In this document: piece after piece, positions 1 through 8,427 of the stretch
Numbering within the stretch: the first letter of the stretch is position 1
How the letters are laid out: each line of letters begins with the position of its first letter
Source of the DNA: Boseongicola sp. SB0665_bin_10
Lineage (GTDB): Bacteria > Pseudomonadota > Alphaproteobacteria > Rhodobacterales > Rhodobacteraceae
Direction of reading: 5' to 3'
DNA length: 64,000 nt
NCBI GenBank assembly: GCA_009838075.1
Contig: VXSG01000121.1
Coordinates: 1-64,000, forward strand
Position numbers and translations under genes: made by a program
Notes under the pieces: generated by a model
Told to the model about the DNA's origin: nothing
Seen by the model: the letters and a program-made list of their open reading frames with translations, nothing else
Databases searched by the model: none

Positions 1-726
1 GCGTGGCCTCGAAGCGGCAACGGAAGAGGGCTTGACAATGGACGGCTCATAAGAGCCCCCATGCAAGTGAAACGCCCGTTCCCCGGATGACATCACGCCC
101 GGACCCGGCAGGTCGCTGCCTGCCCGGATCATGGCGGCGCAAACCTCGGCCGCAATTTCACGTTCGCTGACGCCGATTCCAGCGCTGTCGATCGCCGCCT
201 GCATGCCAGCTTCGGCCGCCTTTCCCGCATGCCTTTGCAAGGCAATCTCGGCGGCCGACTTCTTCAGGCGCATCTTGCCCACGAGCCCGCTTTCGTCCGT
301 GAACCGATAACCGGGAAGGCAGTCGTTCAATTGCTGGTAGCGTGCAACCGACAAGGGCCATGCGGCGGTTTCCGCCCCGACCTTGGCCGTCGCGCCCAGG
401 CTTGCCTGGATCGCCCTGGCGGCGACGGCCACGGGCGTGTCGCTGTCAGTCCACATCGCCCGATCCGGGAACACGGAGGTTGCGTCGAGGTAGTACTCCT
501 CGACATCGCGGCAGACCAATGTCGGCTGGCCCTCGACCGGAACGACGGCAAGTTGAAAGGAGCCGTATCCCCGGGTAAAGAATCCGGTCAACCAAGTCAC
601 CGTCTCGGGCTGGAAGGCAAGCAGCCCGTCAAGCCCGCGCGTCTGCAGTTCCGCCTGCACGCGCGCCAGGCGCGCGTCATATTCGGAACGCGCGAACCAC
701 GGCTCGTAAATCAGCGGTGGGTTCAT
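1..726 (-). CDS. M24-family (creatinase/Xaa-Pro peptidase fold) hydrolase, partial: C-terminal half beyond the left edge
   Basis: The reading frame starts with ATG at 724-726 and stays open to base 1, giving about 242 residues. The N-terminal domain matches the creatinase_N type: R-L-A-R-V-Q-A-E-L, then GLDGLLAFQPETVTWLTGF, the phrase typical of Xaa-Pro peptidase, ectoine hydrolase and creatinase relatives. The start of the pita-bread domain follows (K-M-R-L-K-K-S-A-A-E-I, then the segment ending MIRAGSDLPGPGVMSSG). The start overlaps the stop of the upstream amidotransferase-like gene by 4 bp (ATGA), so the two are translationally coupled. The catalytic end is off the window, so metal ligands cannot be checked. 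It is the third M24-like gene in 16 kb, which suggests an enzyme for C-N bonds in cyclic or N-substituted substrates rather than a housekeeping peptidase. Confidence 0.8.
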   Translation of the reverse strand, partial: MNPPLIYEPWFARSEYDARLARVQAELQTRGLDGLLAFQPETVTWLTGFFTRGYGSFQLAVVPVEGQPTLVCRDVEEYYLDATSVFPDRAMWTDSDTPVAVAARAIQASLGATAKVGAETAAWPLSVARYQQLNDCLPGYRFTDESGLVGKMRLKKSAAEIALQRHAGKAAEAGMQAAIDSAGIGVSEREIAAEVCAAMIRAGSDLPGPGVMSSGERAFHLHGGSYEPSIVKPSSVAASRPR

Positions 727-1430
727 GCACGCGCCTTCACGACATCGACGAACCGTGTCAGCATCGTCTTGGCTTCGGTGGCTTCATCTGCGGAATCCTT
801 GAGAACGTCCACGTCGGCGCCATCCTTCTCCATGCGGTCCCGGTTTTCTTCGAACCAGACATGGGCCTGTTGCCGGGTGATCTCGGGATGGCCCTGAATT
901 CCCCAGACCTGAGCGTCTCGCCAGCGCCAGATCTGGTTCTCACACAGGTCGGAGCTTGCGAGGACCGTCATGTCAGGGTGGTCGCCGCGCACTTCGTCGT
1001 TGTGCCAGACGAACATGTGGACGCTCTTGCCCAACGCGCCGGCGATCGGGTCGTCCCTTGCAGCCTCCGTTGCCGGAAGGTCCTTGTAGCCTATTTCGCA
1101 GAATTCACGGCGGAAAACCTGATCGCGCCCGCAAAGGGCCGAGGCCAGGATCTGGCTGCCAAAGCAGATGCCAAGCATCGGGATTTCCCGCTCCGCTGCA
1201 GCCATGATCAGATCATGCTCCCGGTGAATGAACGGGATGTCCTCATAGGCGCCGTGGGGGCTGCCAGACAAAAAGATCCCGTCATATCCGTCGAGGCTGC
1301 CCGGAAACTCGTCCTTGAACGCCCAGCATCGGCTGACAGCAAGCCCCCAGCCTTCGAAGCGATCGTCCAGCCTTGCCACGGATCGGAATTTCGGGCCGTT
1401 GCCAAGATAGAGCAGATGACCGCCCGACAT
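723..1430 (-). CDS. class I glutamine amidotransferase-like (GATase1) hydrolase
   Basis: The product is 235 residues. ATG at 1428-1430 was chosen because the minus strand reads GAGGAGGTCTTC just before it, a strong ribosome binding site; longer in-frame starts run into the divergent pxpA gene. A full GATase1 triad is visible: Cys89 in GICFGSQ, and His181 and Glu183 in GIQGHPEIT. Stand-alone proteins of this type are related to GMP synthase glutaminase domains and to gamma-glutamyl hydrolases such as PuuD. No synthetase partner is encoded beside it, so a gamma-glutamyl or related amide hydrolase is more likely than an amidotransferase (inference). It is divergent from pxpA and shares that promoter region, including the GGTATACC site at 1457-1464. 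Confidence 0.8.
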   Translation of the reverse strand: MSGGHLLYLGNGPKFRSVARLDDRFEGWGLAVSRCWAFKDEFPGSLDGYDGIFLSGSPHGAYEDIPFIHREHDLIMAAAEREIPMLGICFGSQILASALCGRDQVFRREFCEIGYKDLPATEAARDDPIAGALGKSVHMFVWHNDEVRGDHPDMTVLASSDLCENQIWRWRDAQVWGIQGHPEITRQQAHVWFEENRDRMEKDGADVDVLKDSADEATEAKTMLTRFVDVVKARA

Positions 1431-1456
1431 GAAGACCTCCTCTTTCCGGCGCTTCC

Positions 1457-1464
1457 GGTATACC
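1457..1464. promoter_or_regulatory. candidate GntR operator (GGTATACC), site 1
   Basis: The 8-bp perfect palindrome GGTATACC lies in the 115-bp divergent region between the amidotransferase-like gene and pxpA. Read on the minus strand it is ATTGGTATACCGG. The same core occurs as a longer palindrome at 7123-7138, the other divergent promoter of this island. GntR/FCD regulators typically bind short palindromes with a central TATA or GTATAC-like core, and one such regulator is encoded at 6269-6982. Binding is inferred. Confidence 0.5.
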
Positions 1465-1545
1465 AATGGCGTGCCGTCATGCAAAGATTTCGGACGCACC
1501 GGTCGTAGTGGCGCGCCACGGCTGGAAGAAAGGACTGGGAGACCA

Positions 1546-2310
1546 ATGCAGATCGATCTCAATGCGGATCTCGGGGAGGGGTTCGGACCGTGGACGATGG
1601 GTGACGATGCGACAATGCTGGATATCGTCACGACGGCCAACATCGCTTGTGGATTTCACGCCGGTGACCCCGAAACGATGCGACACACGATCGGCCTCGC
1701 CCGCGAGCGGCGGGTCGCGGTCGGGGCGCATCCAGGGTACCGCGACCTGATCGGATTCGGGCGACGTGCGCAATTTGGTGTCACGGCGCGCGAGATCGAG
1801 GTCCTCGTCGCCTATCAGGTGGGCGCTTTCCAGGCGATGGCGTCGCTGGCAGGGCATCCTGGCACGCATGTCAAGACCCATGGTGCACTTGGAAACGCCT
1901 GTGCCGACGACGACGGACTTGCCGATGCAGTTGCCCGAGGCATACGGGCGGCCGATCCCGGACTGGCGTTCATGGTGATGCCGGGAACGGCGACCGAGCG
2001 CGCCTGCGATCGCGCAGGCTTGCGTCCAATACGCGAGATCTATGCCGACAGGACCTATGACGACAGCTTCAACCTCACCAGCCGCAAGGTCGACGGCGCC
2101 GTCATACACGATGTTGAAACCGCGCTGACCCGCGTCACGGAAATGGTGACCGAGGGACGGCTGGAATCGGTGACGGGCAAGCGCCTGCCGGTCGAGATCG
2201 ATTCAGTGTGCGTGCACGGGGACAACGAGGCGGCCGTCGACATGGCAAGAGCGCTGCGTGACGGTCTCGAAAAGGAAGGCTGGACGGTTTCGTCAACGCC
2301 GGCGCGCTAG
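1546..2310 (+). CDS. pxpA: 5-oxoprolinase subunit A (LamB/YcsF family)
   Basis: The product is 254 residues, the usual family length. It starts MQIDLNADLGEGFGPW, the YcsF/LamB N-terminus with the conserved DLGE, followed by NIACGFHAGD and VGAHPGYRD, which supply Asp and His residues of the active site. GGGAGA precedes the ATG at 1546. PxpA works with PxpB and PxpC to open 5-oxo-L-proline (pyroglutamate) to glutamate with ATP; homologues can act on other lactams. The pxpB and pxpC partners lie immediately downstream but on the opposite strand, and pxpA and pxpC overlap tail to tail by 3 bp, so pxpA is transcribed separately from its partners. Confidence 0.9.
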   Translation: MQIDLNADLGEGFGPWTMGDDATMLDIVTTANIACGFHAGDPETMRHTIGLARERRVAVGAHPGYRDLIGFGRRAQFGVTAREIEVLVAYQVGAFQAMASLAGHPGTHVKTHGALGNACADDDGLADAVARGIRAADPGLAFMVMPGTATERACDRAGLRPIREIYADRTYDDSFNLTSRKVDGAVIHDVETALTRVTEMVTEGRLESVTGKRLPVEIDSVCVHGDNEAAVDMARALRDGLEKEGWTVSSTPAR

Positions 2311-3305
2311 AGTTCGTCGCCTTTCGTCATCCCCCCGATCAGGTTGTGCGAAAGCAGGTCGGGCAATGAGCCGCTGACAGGCTTTGCCGCCAACTCCAGG
2401 GAATTGCACCAAAGTGCCGAACGGCGCGCGGCATCAATCGCATCCCCTGCCGAAACGATCCGAAAGCGCACGTCTCGTCCCATGGGTACCTGCGCCAGCC
2501 GGTCGAGGTCGGCCGAAATCACCGTTGCGATCTTCGGGTAGCCGCCGGTCGTCTGGCAATCGCGGCCCAGCACGACGGGATGCCCGTGGCCGGGCACCTG
2601 AACGCTGCCGGGAACCACCCCCTCGGACACGATATCGTGCCCCATCGAAGACCGCAGAACGGGGCCTTCAAGACGAATGCCCATCCTGTCGGACCGCGGA
2701 CTGATCCGATAGCTCGACGACAGGAGCCGTAACCATGCCTCTTCCTCAAAACGGTCAGCCTGCGGGCCCGGAACGATCCTGATTGCATCACTGCCGTCGT
2801 GCCCTTTGCCTTCGGGAAGGGACAAAGGCACATTGTCGGAACCGCCATCGCAAGGAAGCCGGTCGCCCGGCGACAGCATGTCCCCTCCGATCCCGGAACG
2901 GCGATGGCAGGAGCGGCTGCCGAGAACGGGCCTCGTCCGAATCCCCCCTGCGACCGCAACGTAGCTGTAGACGCCCTCCCGCGGCGCGCCGATCTTGACG
3001 GTGTCGCCGTCGACCAACAGCACCGATGATCGTTCCGACGAGGGCCGACCGGACACGGCAAGCGTCGTTCCGGGGCCATGGGCCGCCACAAGAACCGGTC
3101 CGCCGACGACGCGGAACGCCGCGCCCGCGAGCGGCAGTTCCACTGCCGCCGTGTCCGGAGGGTTGCCTGCAAGCGCGTTGGCCAGCGCCAGTGCCCGCCG
3201 ATCCATCGCTCCCGCGGTCGACACGCCGAACCTTCGAAAGCCGAGGCGTCCTGCATCCTGAACCGACGCACCCGGACCACATATGACGATCTCGAGCGCG
3301 GTCAT
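2307..3305 (-). CDS. pxpC: 5-oxoprolinase subunit C (biotin-dependent carboxyltransferase/KipA family)
   Basis: The product is 332 residues with the KipA/allophanate hydrolase subunit 2 signature: G-A-S-V-Q-D-A-G-R-L-G near the N-terminus, GVSTAGAMDRRALALANALAGN, and late GGYPKIATVISADLDRLAQ. The family forms a complex with the subunit 1 protein encoded just upstream (PxpB). The ATG overlaps the pxpB stop by 4 bp (ATGA), so expression is coupled. It carries out the lactam-hydrolysis half of ATP-dependent oxoprolinase together with PxpA and PxpB. A urea-carboxylase/allophanate role is less likely because no biotin carboxylase or amidase domain is nearby. Confidence 0.88.
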   Translation of the reverse strand: MTALEIVICGPGASVQDAGRLGFRRFGVSTAGAMDRRALALANALAGNPPDTAAVELPLAGAAFRVVGGPVLVAAHGPGTTLAVSGRPSSERSSVLLVDGDTVKIGAPREGVYSYVAVAGGIRTRPVLGSRSCHRRSGIGGDMLSPGDRLPCDGGSDNVPLSLPEGKGHDGSDAIRIVPGPQADRFEEEAWLRLLSSSYRISPRSDRMGIRLEGPVLRSSMGHDIVSEGVVPGSVQVPGHGHPVVLGRDCQTTGGYPKIATVISADLDRLAQVPMGRDVRFRIVSAGDAIDAARRSALWCNSLELAAKPVSGSLPDLLSHNLIGGMTKGDEL

Positions 3306-4039
3306 CCGTCTACTCTCTCCGCAACCAGTGCACCGCGTGCCGCGCCCCGGTCGAGTTCAGACCACTCGCGCGCGGAAATTGGCCGGAACCTGATGCGATC
3401 GCCAGGTTCGAAGAGAAACTCGGGCATTCTGCCGGGATGAAACGGGCGGGCCGGCGTGCGGCCGATGACGTGCCATCCGCTGGGCCCTTCGAGGCTGCCG
3501 ATGGCCGTCTGCTGCCCGCCGATCGAAATTGAGGATGCAGGAATCCTGGCACGCGGCTCGGATCGGCGCGGAGTCGAAAGGCGCGGGTCAAGCCCGAGAA
3601 GATAGCTGAAACCGGGCAGGAATCCCACCATCGCGACCGAGTATTCCGGGCCGGCATGTGCCTCGATGAGGTCACCTGGCGACATGCCAGCATGCGCCGC
3701 CACATCCACGAGATCGATCCCGAAGTCCTGGCCATAGGCCACAGGAACCTCCCAGAGCTGCCCGGCCGGCCTGACGTCCATCTTGGTTGATGCAAGTCGC
3801 AGAACGGCAGCTTCGATTTCGCGGACGTCAGCGGTGAGAGGATCGAAAATGACGGTGGTTGCCCGGTAGGTCGGCACGGTCTCCATAACGCCGGCGAGGC
3901 AAAGCTGATTCAAGGCAGCGTCGAACGCGTGGACACGGGACACCAATTCGGCATCGATACGGTTGCCAAACTCGACGGACAAGGCCGTGTCACCCAGATG
4001 GCGGATCACCGGACCATTGACCTCGCAATCTTCCTGCAT
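3302..4039 (-). CDS. pxpB: 5-oxoprolinase subunit B (KipI/allophanate hydrolase subunit 1 family)
   Basis: The product is 245 residues from ATG at 4037-4039, preceded on the minus strand by GAGGAACCGCGGC, a good ribosome binding site. The frame is open much further upstream, but that stretch overlaps the dehydrogenase gene and is arginine-rich nonsense. Typical KipI features are RHLGDTALSVEFGNRID at the N-terminus, AMVGFLPGFSYLLGLDP in the middle and GGQQTAIGSLEGPSGWHVIG near the end. It lies between a 2-hydroxyacid dehydrogenase (11-nt gap) and pxpC (4-bp overlap). With PxpA and PxpC it should hydrolyse pyroglutamate or a related lactam in the cytoplasm. Confidence 0.9.
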   Translation of the reverse strand: MQEDCEVNGPVIRHLGDTALSVEFGNRIDAELVSRVHAFDAALNQLCLAGVMETVPTYRATTVIFDPLTADVREIEAAVLRLASTKMDVRPAGQLWEVPVAYGQDFGIDLVDVAAHAGMSPGDLIEAHAGPEYSVAMVGFLPGFSYLLGLDPRLSTPRRSEPRARIPASSISIGGQQTAIGSLEGPSGWHVIGRTPARPFHPGRMPEFLFEPGDRIRFRPISAREWSELDRGAARGALVAERVDG

Positions 4040-4050
4040 GCCGCGGTTCC

Positions 4051-4977
4051 TCAATCGGGCGAGGCCATCCCAAGGGCCTCGACGACCCTGCGGGCCACCT
4101 CGAGCGCCGTCCGTTCGCGCGCCTCGACGGCGGAGCCACCGACATGCGGGGTCAGGACGACGTTGGGACAATCCAGGATCGGGCTGTCGCCGGGCAATGG
4201 CTCGCGGGAGAAGACGTCCAGCCCGGCCGCCGCGATGCGGCCCCCGCGCAGGGCTGCGGCCAGTGCCGCCTCGTCGATCAAGACGCCGCGGGCGGTGTTG
4301 ATCAGGATGGCGTCCGCGCGCAGCTTCGAAAGCAGCGCCTCGTCCAGGACACGCGTGCGGCCGGGCAGCCCGTGCAGCGAAACGACCTGCGCGGTTGCAA
4401 GCAGGTCCTCGAGATTCGAGGCGCGCAGAACCCCGTCGGCGGCGAGGTCTGCGTCGCTGGCATGTTTCGAGTGCACGGTCACGGTCATGCCCAGCCCCTT
4501 TGCCAGTGTCGCCAGCCTTCGTGCCACATGACCGTATCCGACGAGACCGAGGCGGCACCCGTGGATCTCTCGCTGCCGGGTGCATTCGCGGAATGACCAG
4601 TCGCCGGCACGCACCGCATGATCGGCGGCAGGAACGCGTCGGGCACAGGCAAACATCAGCGCGAGCGCATGTTCAGCAACCGATTGCGCATTCGTTCCGG
4701 GTGTGCTGACGACCCTGATGCCGCGCCGTTCGGCTGCAACCTTGTCGATGCGGTCCGTCCCCGTTCCATGGCTTGCGATGATTGCCAGGTTTGGAGCCGC
4801 CTTGATGGCCTCGGCGGAGAGTCCGCTGTTGCGCGTGATCACCGCCCTGGCTGTCGACAGGTGGGGCTTGAGGACCTTCAGTTCCGGCGCAGGGGCCACA
4901 AAGACCGACAGACCGGCGTCCTGCAGCAGTTCCACGCCACAACGGGCAATGGGCTGCACGATGACGCAGTCGGTCAT
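4051..4977 (-). CDS. D-isomer-specific 2-hydroxyacid dehydrogenase
   Basis: The product is 308 residues. The NAD-binding motif is LGLVGYGHVARRLA (about 143-156), with the third motif glycine replaced by His (GYGHVA). The catalytic residues of the family are present: Arg230 in NTARGVL, Glu259 in REPL and His278 in TPHVGGS. The family reduces 2-oxo acids or oxidises D-2-hydroxy acids (phosphoglycerate, glyoxylate and hydroxypyruvate reductases). The start overlaps the stop of the upstream carbamoyl hydrolase by 4 bp. In this operon it could process the oxo/hydroxy acid left after ring opening and deamination; the substrate is not readable from sequence. Confidence 0.88.
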   Translation of the reverse strand: MTDCVIVQPIARCGVELLQDAGLSVFVAPAPELKVLKPHLSTARAVITRNSGLSAEAIKAAPNLAIIASHGTGTDRIDKVAAERRGIRVVSTPGTNAQSVAEHALALMFACARRVPAADHAVRAGDWSFRECTRQREIHGCRLGLVGYGHVARRLATLAKGLGMTVTVHSKHASDADLAADGVLRASNLEDLLATAQVVSLHGLPGRTRVLDEALLSKLRADAILINTARGVLIDEAALAAALRGGRIAAAGLDVFSREPLPGDSPILDCPNVVLTPHVGGSAVEARERTALEVARRVVEALGMASPD

Positions 4978-6272
4978 CTCGGGATGTCCGGCGGGGACAG
5001 GCAGAACCGCATGAGTACCTCCGCGCCGACGCTGAAGTCGCCGATGTCCATGTGCTCGTAAGGGTTATGGCTACCGTTCTCGTTGCGAAGAAGCAGCATT
5101 CCGGCGGGAACGCCGAGACCTGCAAAGGTGGCGGCGTCATGGCCCGCGCCGCAGGGCATGTCGAGCACAGGCTGCCGCGCCGCATCGGCGGCTTGTCTCA
5201 GCCCGGCGATCACGGCCGGGTGCATTCTTGCCGGGGTCGTGGACGTACGCGGGCCGAAATCGAAACTGACGTTTCGGTCACTCTCGATGGCGGCTGCCAT
5301 CGCCTTCAGCTCGACCGCGAATTCATCCAGCGAGGCGATGGAATTGCTGCGAACATCAAGCGAGAACCGCACAAGGCCCGCGACCTTGGAGAAAGACGCC
5401 TCCTCGGGGTCCGTCGCGATCTCCCCGACAGTGACGGTGAGGTCGTTGCCTTGCGCCTGGAACCGGCGCCACAGCCTGTCAAGCTCCGTGACCAGTTCGG
5501 AAACGGCGAGCACCGCGTCGCGGCGCACCTCGCGCGGCGTCGTTCCCGAATGTGCATAGGTCCCACGGCAGACCGCACGACGGAAACGCAAGCTGCCCCT
5601 TATGTTCGTCACGATCCCGAGCGGCATGTCCTTCAGCGCCAGAACCGGCCCCTGTTCGATATGCGGCTCCAGGAACACCGCCACGTCTTCCGGGGCCAAG
5701 TGACCGCCGCCCAGGGCGATATCGTCAACATGCCCGCCCGCCGCCGCGATTGCCTGCCGGAGCGTCACGCCGTCGCCCGCACGCACCACCGTGTCCAGCT
5801 CTTGCGCCGTCAGCCTGCCGAAAGCCGCGCGGCTTCCGATGTAAGAGGCCGAAAACCAGGCGCTCTCTTCGGCACGGATCGCCATCACGGTGATCGGCCA
5901 GGGCGGCACCCGACCTGCGGCCACCAGCCCTGAAATCACTGACAGCCCCATCAGCACGCCCGCGGCACCGTCGAAATTGCCGCCCTTGGGCACGGAGTCG
6001 AGATGCGAGCCGATGACGATCCCCGGCGCAACCGTCTGGCCCGGCAGGGTCATGTACTGGTTGCAGGCCGCGTCGGTTTCGGTCCCGAGCCCCAGCGCCT
6101 CGGCCTCCCTGCGGACAATGGCGTGGGCGATCTCCTCGCCTGGCCCGTAGGACATGCGGGTGATCCCGCGCGTGTCCGACGTCTGACGGCGCAATTCGGC
6201 GAACAGCCGCTCGGCCAGGGCGATGTCCGGCCGAATGTCCGTGCATTCGAGGGCCAGCGAAGGATCGTTCAT
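4974..6272 (-). CDS. Zn-dependent M20 amidase: allantoate amidohydrolase / N-carbamoyl-L-amino acid hydrolase family
   Basis: The product is 432 residues, the usual length of AllC/HyuC enzymes. The metal-site motifs are intact: GSHLDSVPKGGNFDGAAGVLMG, RAEESAWFSASYIGS, EPHIEQGPVL, and C-terminal PCGAGHDAATFAGLG with the last His ligand. These enzymes hydrolyse carbamoyl or ureido groups from amino acids (from hydantoins, allantoate or pyrimidine breakdown). Start ATG at 6270-6272 overlaps the end of the GntR gene by 4 bp. Next to pxpABC it points to degradation of a five-membered N-heterocycle (lactam or hydantoin type) in the cytoplasm. Confidence 0.88.
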   Translation of the reverse strand: MNDPSLALECTDIRPDIALAERLFAELRRQTSDTRGITRMSYGPGEEIAHAIVRREAEALGLGTETDAACNQYMTLPGQTVAPGIVIGSHLDSVPKGGNFDGAAGVLMGLSVISGLVAAGRVPPWPITVMAIRAEESAWFSASYIGSRAAFGRLTAQELDTVVRAGDGVTLRQAIAAAGGHVDDIALGGGHLAPEDVAVFLEPHIEQGPVLALKDMPLGIVTNIRGSLRFRRAVCRGTYAHSGTTPREVRRDAVLAVSELVTELDRLWRRFQAQGNDLTVTVGEIATDPEEASFSKVAGLVRFSLDVRSNSIASLDEFAVELKAMAAAIESDRNVSFDFGPRTSTTPARMHPAVIAGLRQAADAARQPVLDMPCGAGHDAATFAGLGVPAGMLLLRNENGSHNPYEHMDIGDFSVGAEVLMRFCLSPPDIPR

Positions 6273-6982
6273 CGCCGGCTTAGCCGGGCAATGATGCTGG
6301 CCCGAACCTGTTCGAGGTGCAGTGCCATTGCATCGGCAGTCTTCTCGCCATCGCCAAGGCGAAGTGCGGCTATGATGTCCAGGTGCTCACGGCAGGTCAC
6401 GACCGCACGTTCCGGGAGGGTCTTCAGGTCGAAGATCTGCGTCTTTCGGCGCAGGTTTCGCACGATGGCCGACAGTTGCGCGTTGCCCGCGGAATCCGAG
6501 ATCAGGTTGTGCAGCGTGTCGTCGATCCAGCGAGTCTGGGACCGGTCCATGCCGCGACCGGTTGCATCCGCCATTTCGATCGCGCCGTGCAGCGAACGCG
6601 CCAGTTCATCGAGCGCCGCGTGGTCGACCTTGCCCGCCGCCATGCGGGAGACCGCCGGCTCCAGCAGGGCGCGAACCTCCAGCGCATCGAGAAACTCGTC
6701 GACGTCCATCTGCTTGATCTGGACGCCCATCCGCCCCTGACGAACCAGCAGCCCCTCGGCCTCCAGCATCAACAAGGCGTCCCGCACCGGGGTGCGGGAC
6801 ATTCCCAGCATGTCCGCCAGCTGACGTTCGTTCAATTGCTCGCCGGGCCGTGTCCTGCCCGACAAGATCAAGTCGAGGATCTGTTGATACGCCCTAGGGG
6901 CAAGCCTCTGGTCTTGCACGTTCAACTCCGTGGACCTTCTGCCTGTCCAGTCCGGGAAGGACTTATCTGGTGGAAAGCTCAA
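6269..6982 (-). CDS. GntR-family regulator, FCD subfamily
   Basis: The product is 237 residues. The N-terminal winged helix is clear (RAYQQILDLILSGRTRPGEQ, then LADMLGMSRTPVRDALLMLE), followed by an all-helical FCD ligand domain with DDTLHNLI and late EHLDIIAALRLGD. No ATG lies before the HTH. TTG at 6980-6982 fits because AAGGGG sits 8 nt upstream. It is the first gene of the minus-strand catabolic operon, divergent from the M24/ABC transporter operon. The GGTATACC palindromes at 7123-7138 and 1457-1464 are its likely operators, giving one regulator control of both divergent promoters (inference). Confidence 0.88.
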   Translation of the reverse strand: MSFPPDKSFPDWTGRRSTELNVQDQRLAPRAYQQILDLILSGRTRPGEQLNERQLADMLGMSRTPVRDALLMLEAEGLLVRQGRMGVQIKQMDVDEFLDALEVRALLEPAVSRMAAGKVDHAALDELARSLHGAIEMADATGRGMDRSQTRWIDDTLHNLISDSAGNAQLSAIVRNLRRKTQIFDLKTLPERAVVTCREHLDIIAALRLGDGEKTADAMALHLEQVRASIIARLSRR

Positions 6983-7122
6983 ATCTCAAGCCCCTTTGTG
7001 GCAGGACGGATCCGTTCCAGGAGAGTTCCTTTCTCGACACCGCGGTGACCCGCCGGAACATGGCACAGGGTCGGAACAGAATTGCCGCATCCTTCATCCG
7101 CGTTGGTATTCACATGGTTGAC

Positions 7123-7138
7123 GGATGGTATACCATCC
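7123..7138. promoter_or_regulatory. candidate GntR operator (16-bp perfect palindrome), site 2
   Basis: GGATGGTATACCATCC is a perfect 16-bp palindrome midway in the 210-bp divergent region between the GntR gene (start 6982) and the M24/ABC transporter operon (start 7193). It shares the core TGGTATACC with the site at 1457-1464. Position and symmetry are those of an autoregulatory GntR operator. Confidence 0.65.
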
Positions 7139-7192
7139 CATAGGCTTTTTTGGAAGGCACGGACGGCGAACAGGGGGGAGCGGACGCAAGAC

Positions 7193-8371
7193 ATGTCGAC
7201 TGAACCGTGCGCAGCCACGCCGTTCCCGCGGGAGGAGCACCTGTCAAGACAGGCGCGCCTGAGATCCGAACTCGGGCGCCGAGGCCTGGACGCCATGCTT
7301 GTATTCGCCCAGGAAAGCCTTTTCTGGCTGACCGGCTACGACACCGGAGGCTACGTCTTTTTCCAGTGCGCGGTCATGACTGCGGATGACCGCCCGATCA
7401 TCCTGCTGACCCGCCGCCCGGACCTCGTTCAGGCGCGTCGAACCAGCACGATCGAGGACATTCGACTCTGGTGGGATGCCGACGACGCCAATCCGGCAAT
7501 GGACCTGAAGTCCATCCTGGAGGAACTGCACCTGAAGGACGGGCGCATCGGAATCGAGCTGAACACCCACGGCCTGACCGGCTGGAACCTCTGGCGGGTG
7601 CAGCATGCCTTGGATGGCTGGTGCACGTTGGTCGATGACGACCACCTGATCCGCCGGCTGCGGCTGATCAAGTCGCCGACGGAAATCGCCTATGCCCGCA
7701 AGGCGGCGGAAATCCTCGACCGGTCATTGGAGGCGGTCATCGCGGCCTCTCGCCCGGGAATCCTGGACAGCGAAATCAAGGCGGCCTACCTGACCTCGAT
7801 CCTGCAGGACGGCGCCGACATGCCGCCCAATCCACCGCTGTTCAATTCGGGGCCGCGTGCCGTTTACGGACGCGGCGTGTCAGGGCCCCGGCGGATCGAG
7901 GCGCAGGACCAGATCCTCGTGGAATACCCGGTCGCCTACCGCCGTTACAACGTCAAGACGGAATGGACCATCCTGTTCGGCGACGTGCCGGCGGCGCATC
8001 GCAGGATGTACGATGTCGCCCGCGAGACGCTGCACCGGATGACGGAAATCGCGCGCCCCGGAACGACCCTGGGCGAGATATTCGACGTTCATGCCCAAGG
8101 GCTCGACGACGGCGGCTACAAGAGGCACCGTTACGGGGCAACAGGCTATTCGGTCGGTTGCACGTTCTCTCCAACCAGCATGGACGTGCCGCCGATGATC
8201 TATTCGGGCAATGCAACCGTCTGCGAACCCGGGATGACGCTGTTCTACCACGTAATGATCGGAGACAGCGACACGGGCTACGGGATGGGCGTCGGCCATA
8301 CCCTCCTGGTGACCGAAGGGGTGCCGGAAGTGCTGACCGGGCTGCCCGACGACCTGACGGTAGTACACTGA
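7193..8371 (+). CDS. M24-fold (creatinase/ectoine-hydrolase type) hydrolase without canonical metal ligands
   Basis: The product is 392 residues. The frame is open further upstream, but ATG at 7193 follows GGGGGAG and gives the family N-terminus (SRQARLRSELGRRGLDAML, then FWLTGYDTGGYVFFQ). The C-terminal pita-bread domain lacks the dimetal ligands of true M24 peptidases. The segment that should hold two Asp reads ILVEYPVAYRRYNVKTEW, and the late Glu positions read FYHVMIGD and GVGHTLLVTEG. The block GYSVGCTFSPTSMDVPPMI with CEPGM resembles ectoine hydrolase DoeA/EutD and creatinase, which use the fold without two metals. Likely a C-N hydrolase on a cyclic or N-substituted amino acid imported by the following ABC transporter; substrate unknown. 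Confidence 0.82.
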   Translation: MSTEPCAATPFPREEHLSRQARLRSELGRRGLDAMLVFAQESLFWLTGYDTGGYVFFQCAVMTADDRPIILLTRRPDLVQARRTSTIEDIRLWWDADDANPAMDLKSILEELHLKDGRIGIELNTHGLTGWNLWRVQHALDGWCTLVDDDHLIRRLRLIKSPTEIAYARKAAEILDRSLEAVIAASRPGILDSEIKAAYLTSILQDGADMPPNPPLFNSGPRAVYGRGVSGPRRIEAQDQILVEYPVAYRRYNVKTEWTILFGDVPAAHRRMYDVARETLHRMTEIARPGTTLGEIFDVHAQGLDDGGYKRHRYGATGYSVGCTFSPTSMDVPPMIYSGNATVCEPGMTLFYHVMIGDSDTGYGMGVGHTLLVTEGVPEVLTGLPDDLTVVH

Positions 8372-8427
8372 CGCGACGACAATCGAACCGTCCGGTCCAT
8401 TGCCGGACAACAACAAGGAGAACGCAA

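Noticed and set aside
3302-4585. A 427-residue protein joining the pxpB frame to its upstream extension
   Set aside because: The first 180 residues are an arginine-rich shadow of the hydroxyacid dehydrogenase; KipI-family proteins are about 240 residues and a good ribosome binding site precedes ATG 4039.
7193-8371. DddP-type DMSP lyase (also M24 fold, common in Rhodobacteraceae)
   Set aside because: DddP keeps iron-binding Asp, His and Glu residues. Here the corresponding positions are replaced, and the operon is a peptide-type transporter with amidohydrolases.
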